From JBBDXI01 sp040902425 (GTDB taxonomy: Bacteria; Planctomycetota; Phycisphaerae; Phycisphaerales; UBA1924): a stretch of 8,877 nt of DNA. Numbering within the stretch: position 1 is the first letter of the stretch; every line of letters begins with the position of its first letter. Below the pieces are notes generated by a model. The model saw only the letters and a program-made list of their open reading frames with translations. It did no database searches and was not told the origin of the DNA. Location of the stretch: NCBI GenBank assembly GCA_040902425.1, contig JBBDXI010000004.1, positions 1 through 8,877 on the forward strand, given 5' to 3'. Positions 6,057 to 8,877 of the stretch are shown here, piece by piece. Both the position numbers and the translations under genes were made by a program.

Positions 6057-7759
6057 CGCGCTGATCTCGCTGCCCGCGGGAACCCGCGGTAGCCGATGCC
6101 GACGAACGTCAATCGGCCCTTCTTGGTCTCCCCCGCGAGCTGGCCGATCTCGCGGACCTCCGCGAAGGCGGGGCGCCACTGGTCGATGTCGCCGCCGACG
6201 AGCACGGCGGGGCGGCCGCGGAGCGCCGGGTTCTCGAGGTCGGTGTCGGGCCAGAAGTCGTACTGCGTCGGCCTCCCGCCGGTGCGGGGCCCGGGGGAGT
6301 AGACGGCCGGCTGTCCCGGCAGGTAGTAGGCCAGCTGGCTGGCCCGGCCGTAGACGCTGGAGATGTAGAAGGGCTCGCGCCCGGTCTCCTCGCGCAGCGC
6401 CCCGCCGTGGGAGGCGGCGCTGGCGGCCATGACGTCGGCCCCCATGAAGCGGCCGGTGGGGATCACTTTCTGCGACTCGCGGAAGGCGCCGGCGGAGCGC
6501 AGGACCGCCTCGGTCCACCGGGCGAGGCGCGACTCGGCCATCACATCCAGCCGGAGCATGAGCAGGCCGGTGGTCAGGCCCACCATCATGGTGAAGCGCC
6601 AGGTCATGATCGCCGAGCGGCGGTGCCGCCCACCCGAGAGGTAGGCGTCGTGCGAGGTGACGACGTACCAGCCGCCGAGGACGAACAGGGGCACGTAGGC
6701 CGCGATCGGCCAGTTGGGCTCGACATCGGTGGCGAGGGTGACGGCGAGGTAGAACAGCAGGACGGGCGCGGCGAGGAGGAGCGGGTAGAGCCGCGCCGGC
6801 CACTCGTCCGCCTCCTTGTGCCGGCGTCGCCACGCCATGGCGGCGCCGGCGATGAAGAGGATGCTGGCGGGGAGCATGACGGCGAACTGGAGGGCGAGGT
6901 AGTTGACCGTCCACAGCGGGTTGTACCGCCACCCGCGCCCCGGCGCCACGGGCATGTCGCCCCCGGCCAGCCCGAGGTGGCCGAGGAGGTGGCGGGCCGT
7001 GGGCCAGTCGTTCTGCGCGTTCCAGATGACGATGGGCAGGGCCCCCAGGAGCGCCGCCGCCGCGCCCAGGGCCGCCCACGCCGGCCATCCCGGGGCCGGG
7101 CGCAGCCGGTGGCGCCGGATGACGGCGTAGGCGACGATCCCCGGGATGATCAGCGCCATGGTGTACTTGACGAGGAAGCCCGCGCCGATGGCGGCGCCCA
7201 GGACCACCCAGGCCCAGCGCGATTCGCCCTCCAGGGCCCGCCACCCCGCCCAGGCCGCCACGGCCCACATGGCGAGGTAGGCGATGTCGATGGTCATCAT
7301 GGTGCTGGCCACCTGGAACGCCGGGGTGAGGAGGACGAGCAGGGCCGCGATGAAGGCGACGCGGTTGTCGCGGGTGATGTCGCGGGCGAGCCCGGCGACG
7401 CCGGCGGCGGCGACAGCGCCGAGCAGCACGGAGGGGGCCCGTACAGCGCCCTCGGCGGCGGGGAGGCCGAGGCTATCGAAGAAGGCCCGCGAGGCGGCGA
7501 TGATCCAGGCGATGCCGGGGCCCTTGCTGTAGTAGGACCAGTCGAGCCGGCGGCTCCACTCCCAGTAGTGGGCCTCATCCTCGGCGAGCGTGTAGGGGCA
7601 GAGCCAGAGGATGTAGGCGAGGCGCAGGGCCGAGACGCCGAGGATGAGCCAGACGGTGGCGGCGCCGACGGACGCCCAGCCGAGCCAGGGCCCGGTGACG
7701 GCGCGGACCGGCTCGCGGGGGATGGCGCGAGCCGGCATGGTCGCGGAGCGTCCCGCCAT
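6053..7759 (-). CDS. GT39/ArnT-like integral membrane glycosyltransferase
   Basis: This 568-residue protein is a GT-C fold glycosyltransferase of the PMT_2/GT39-like family, which takes a sugar from a polyprenyl-phosphate donor on the periplasmic side and moves it to a lipid or protein acceptor; ArnT, which modifies lipid A, is the best-known relative. The first periplasmic loop after the membrane segment at 34-53 carries the acidic pair Asp61-Glu62 in AEDEAHYWEWS (59-69), followed by LDWSYYSKGPG (72-82), the usual catalytic signature. Other family marks are LVKYT (196-200), WNAQNDW (246-252) and EPNWPIAAYVP (347-357). About ten hydrophobic segments span residues 34-403, and a soluble C-terminal domain (about 410-568) includes LAYYLPGQPAVY (476-487). 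The ATG at 7759 is preferred over the ATG at 7738 because AGGAAG lies 9 bases before it. It begins 3 bases after the upstream permease stop. The sugar and acceptor cannot be read from the sequence. Confidence 0.88.
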   Translation of the reverse strand: MAGRSATMPARAIPREPVRAVTGPWLGWASVGAATVWLILGVSALRLAYILWLCPYTLAEDEAHYWEWSRRLDWSYYSKGPGIAWIIAASRAFFDSLGLPAAEGAVRAPSVLLGAVAAAGVAGLARDITRDNRVAFIAALLVLLTPAFQVASTMMTIDIAYLAMWAVAAWAGWRALEGESRWAWVVLGAAIGAGFLVKYTMALIIPGIVAYAVIRRHRLRPAPGWPAWAALGAAAALLGALPIVIWNAQNDWPTARHLLGHLGLAGGDMPVAPGRGWRYNPLWTVNYLALQFAVMLPASILFIAGAAMAWRRRHKEADEWPARLYPLLLAAPVLLFYLAVTLATDVEPNWPIAAYVPLFVLGGWYVVTSHDAYLSGGRHRRSAIMTWRFTMMVGLTTGLLMLRLDVMAESRLARWTEAVLRSAGAFRESQKVIPTGRFMGADVMAASAASHGGALREETGREPFYISSVYGRASQLAYYLPGQPAVYSPGPRTGGRPTQYDFWPDTDLENPALRGRPAVLVGGDIDQWRPAFAEVREIGQLAGETKKGRLTFVGIGYRGFPRAARSAR

Positions 7760-7762
7760 CGT

Positions 7763-8761
7763 TCAGTGCTTCCTGACCAGGAGGAACGCGCCGAAGCTGT
7801 AGGCGGCCAGGGCCGCCACGCCGCCCCAGAGGACCAGGAGCCCGACGCCGCCCATGCGGTGGGTCATGTTCTGGCCGGCGCTGATGGTGAGGAGCGCGGC
7901 GAGGGCGGGGAAGAAGCTCCAGAGGTAGACGGTGAGGGGCAGCCGCTCGGCGAGGCGCATCGCGGTGACGGCGCCGGTGAGCACCATGACCAGGCACGCG
8001 GCGGACATGGCGGCCCGCTCGTGGCGCTTGGAGAGCACCTCGCGGTTGAGCTTGGCGATCCGCTGGCGCAGGTCGCGGGCGGGCTGGTCGATGGCGTGCT
8101 CGGGCCTCAGCGCCGACCGCCGGTCCACCTCCGCCAGGAGCGCTGCCGAGGGCATGTCCATCAGCGCCGGCAGCGGGTTGGCCTCCGGCATCAGGCCGCC
8201 GTAGACCTTCTTCAGCCGGGCCCCCGCGGGGTCGGTGGTCTCGCCCGGGGCGCGGGCGGAGAACTGCTCGACCTCGAGCGCGAAGTCCAGCCGGCGCATC
8301 GCCGGGTCATGGACCTCTTCGCTCTTCAGTCCTGCGCTGGTGCACGCCAGCCGCACGGGGTCGTCGCCGGCCGCCGGGTAGATCTCCACCTGCACCTGCC
8401 CGCCCGCGGGCGGGTCCAGCTCCCAGCGCGGCTCGGCCCACCGCAGTCCCGAGGCCCGGATCACCAGCTTCCGCCCCGCGCGGTCGGTCAGCCCCACCTC
8501 GCCGCGGGTGCGCAGGGCCTCGCCGATGGCTCCCATCGCGTCGCGCTCGGCCATCCGCAGGGCCAGGTCGCGCCGGCGCGAGTCGATCATGTTCATCCCG
8601 TCGGGGTCGCCGGGGATGGCCGCGAGTTCGCCGTTGGTGCAGTATTTCGGGTCGTCGCTGAACGCCCCGGCGATCGGGAACACCAGCGTGGTGGAGCCGC
8701 TGAACTGCCCCATCTTCTCGCGGCCGGCGGCGTTCTTGAGCTCCAGCGAGACCATGGTCAC
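7763..8761 (-). CDS. LptF/LptG-family permease, periplasmic and C-terminal part
   Basis: The readable 332 residues lack the first three membrane helices expected of an LptF/LptG permease. Residues 1 to about 240 are soluble and rich in short beta-like stretches (for example GQVQVEIYPA at 121-130 and LDFALEVEQFSA at 158-169), consistent with the periplasmic jellyroll-like domain. A basic stretch, AKLNREVLSKRHERAA (236-251), leads into three hydrophobic segments at about 250-268, 274-295 and 303-328. An [E/K]xxxRxA stretch just before three C-terminal helices is typical of this family's second half. The GTG at 8761 (or ATG at 8755) is the first usable start after an in-frame TAA at 8858-8860, but no ribosome binding site supports it and the frame stays coding-like up to and across that TAA. 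The gene is therefore probably an interrupted or misread permease whose N-terminus lies beyond the window. The glycosyltransferase follows after 3 bases, and the second permease lies two genes on, so the two may form a pair. Confidence 0.65.
   Translation of the reverse strand: MTMVSLELKNAAGREKMGQFSGSTTLVFPIAGAFSDDPKYCTNGELAAIPGDPDGMNMIDSRRRDLALRMAERDAMGAIGEALRTRGEVGLTDRAGRKLVIRASGLRWAEPRWELDPPAGGQVQVEIYPAAGDDPVRLACTSAGLKSEEVHDPAMRRLDFALEVEQFSARAPGETTDPAGARLKKVYGGLMPEANPLPALMDMPSAALLAEVDRRSALRPEHAIDQPARDLRQRIAKLNREVLSKRHERAAMSAACLVMVLTGAVTAMRLAERLPLTVYLWSFFPALAALLTISAGQNMTHRMGGVGLLVLWGGVAALAAYSFGAFLLVRKH
7769..7774 (-). promoter_or_regulatory. Ribosome binding site of the glycosyltransferase
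   Basis: AGGAAG on the minus strand ends 9 bases before the ATG at 7759 and lies inside the last codons of the upstream permease gene. It decides the glycosyltransferase start and shows that this gene can be initiated on its own, unlike the two downstream genes, which rely on ATGA overlaps. Confidence 0.6.
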
Positions 8762-8877
8762 GCCGGGGTCGCGGCCGCTCGACGGCCCCCCTTCGGCCCT
8801 TCCCTCGGGGGGGAAGAACCCGACCCCCCCCAGGGGCGCGGTCAGGTCGCCGACGACTTAGCGGTTGGGCCCCAGGT
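8762..8877 (-). pseudogene. Upstream continuation of the permease frame, broken by TAA
   Basis: In the same minus-strand frame as the permease at 7763-8761, the bases upstream translate, in order of translation, as LGPNR, then TAA (8858-8860), then VVGDLTAPLGGVGFF and a Gly/Pro-rich stretch joining the GTG at 8761. Codons on both sides of the TAA end mostly in G or C (GTC, GTC, GGC, GAC, CTG, ACC, GCG after it; CTG, GGG, CCC, AAC, CGC before it), as expected for coding DNA here, while the other minus frames look poor. Runs of 8 C (8824-8831) and 7 G (8807-8813) lie nearby and are prone to reading errors. Alternatives are a true nonsense mutation, a base-call error, or an unrelated upstream gene ending at this TAA. 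Confidence 0.4.

Overview
The window is very GC-rich (roughly 70% by eye) and almost wholly coding. Its gene content (a three-gene proton-translocating transhydrogenase, a GH57 glycosidase, LptF/LptG-type permeases and a GT39-like membrane glycosyltransferase) and its small GC-rich hairpin repeats fit a Gram-negative, high-GC bacterium. Planctomycetota, perhaps a Phycisphaerae relative, is my best guess. That is inference from general resemblance, not from a marker gene. I found no rRNA, tRNA, CRISPR array, transposase, integrase or phage gene.

Left part, plus strand (1-2215): an operon for the membrane-bound NAD(P) transhydrogenase in the split-alpha arrangement, pntAA (3' end only), pntAB and pntB. 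The pntAB stop and pntB start share one base. Together they encode the enzyme that couples proton flow to hydride transfer between NADH and NADP+. A small palindromic repeat lies between pntAA and pntAB. A 75-base imperfect palindrome lies just after pntB, in the gap between convergent genes.

Middle, minus strand (2345-4159): a GH57 alpha-amylase-like enzyme followed 27 bases later by a DinB-superfamily four-helix protein. The GH57 gene carries an in-frame copy of the palindromic repeat seen upstream of pntAB, adding a short Pro/Gly-rich stretch to the enzyme. A TAGAAT hexamer lies exactly where a -10 box of a leaderless transcript would be.

Right part, minus strand (4249-8877, reading right to left): a tightly packed operon of an LptF/LptG-family permease (only its periplasmic and C-terminal part is readable), a GT39/ArnT-like glycosyltransferase, a PAP2 phosphatase, and a second complete LptF/LptG-family permease. 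Two junctions are ATGA overlaps and one is a 3-base gap. I infer an envelope-lipid module: lipid-linked sugar transfer on the periplasmic side of the inner membrane, release or recycling of lipid phosphate, and LPS-type transport to the outer membrane. The reading frame of the rightmost permease is interrupted by an in-frame TAA 19 bases from the window edge.

I see no clearly new defence or mobile system. The points most worth a second look are the repeat that has entered the GH57 reading frame, the interrupted permease, and the packaging of two Lpt permeases around a glycosyltransferase and a phosphatase.
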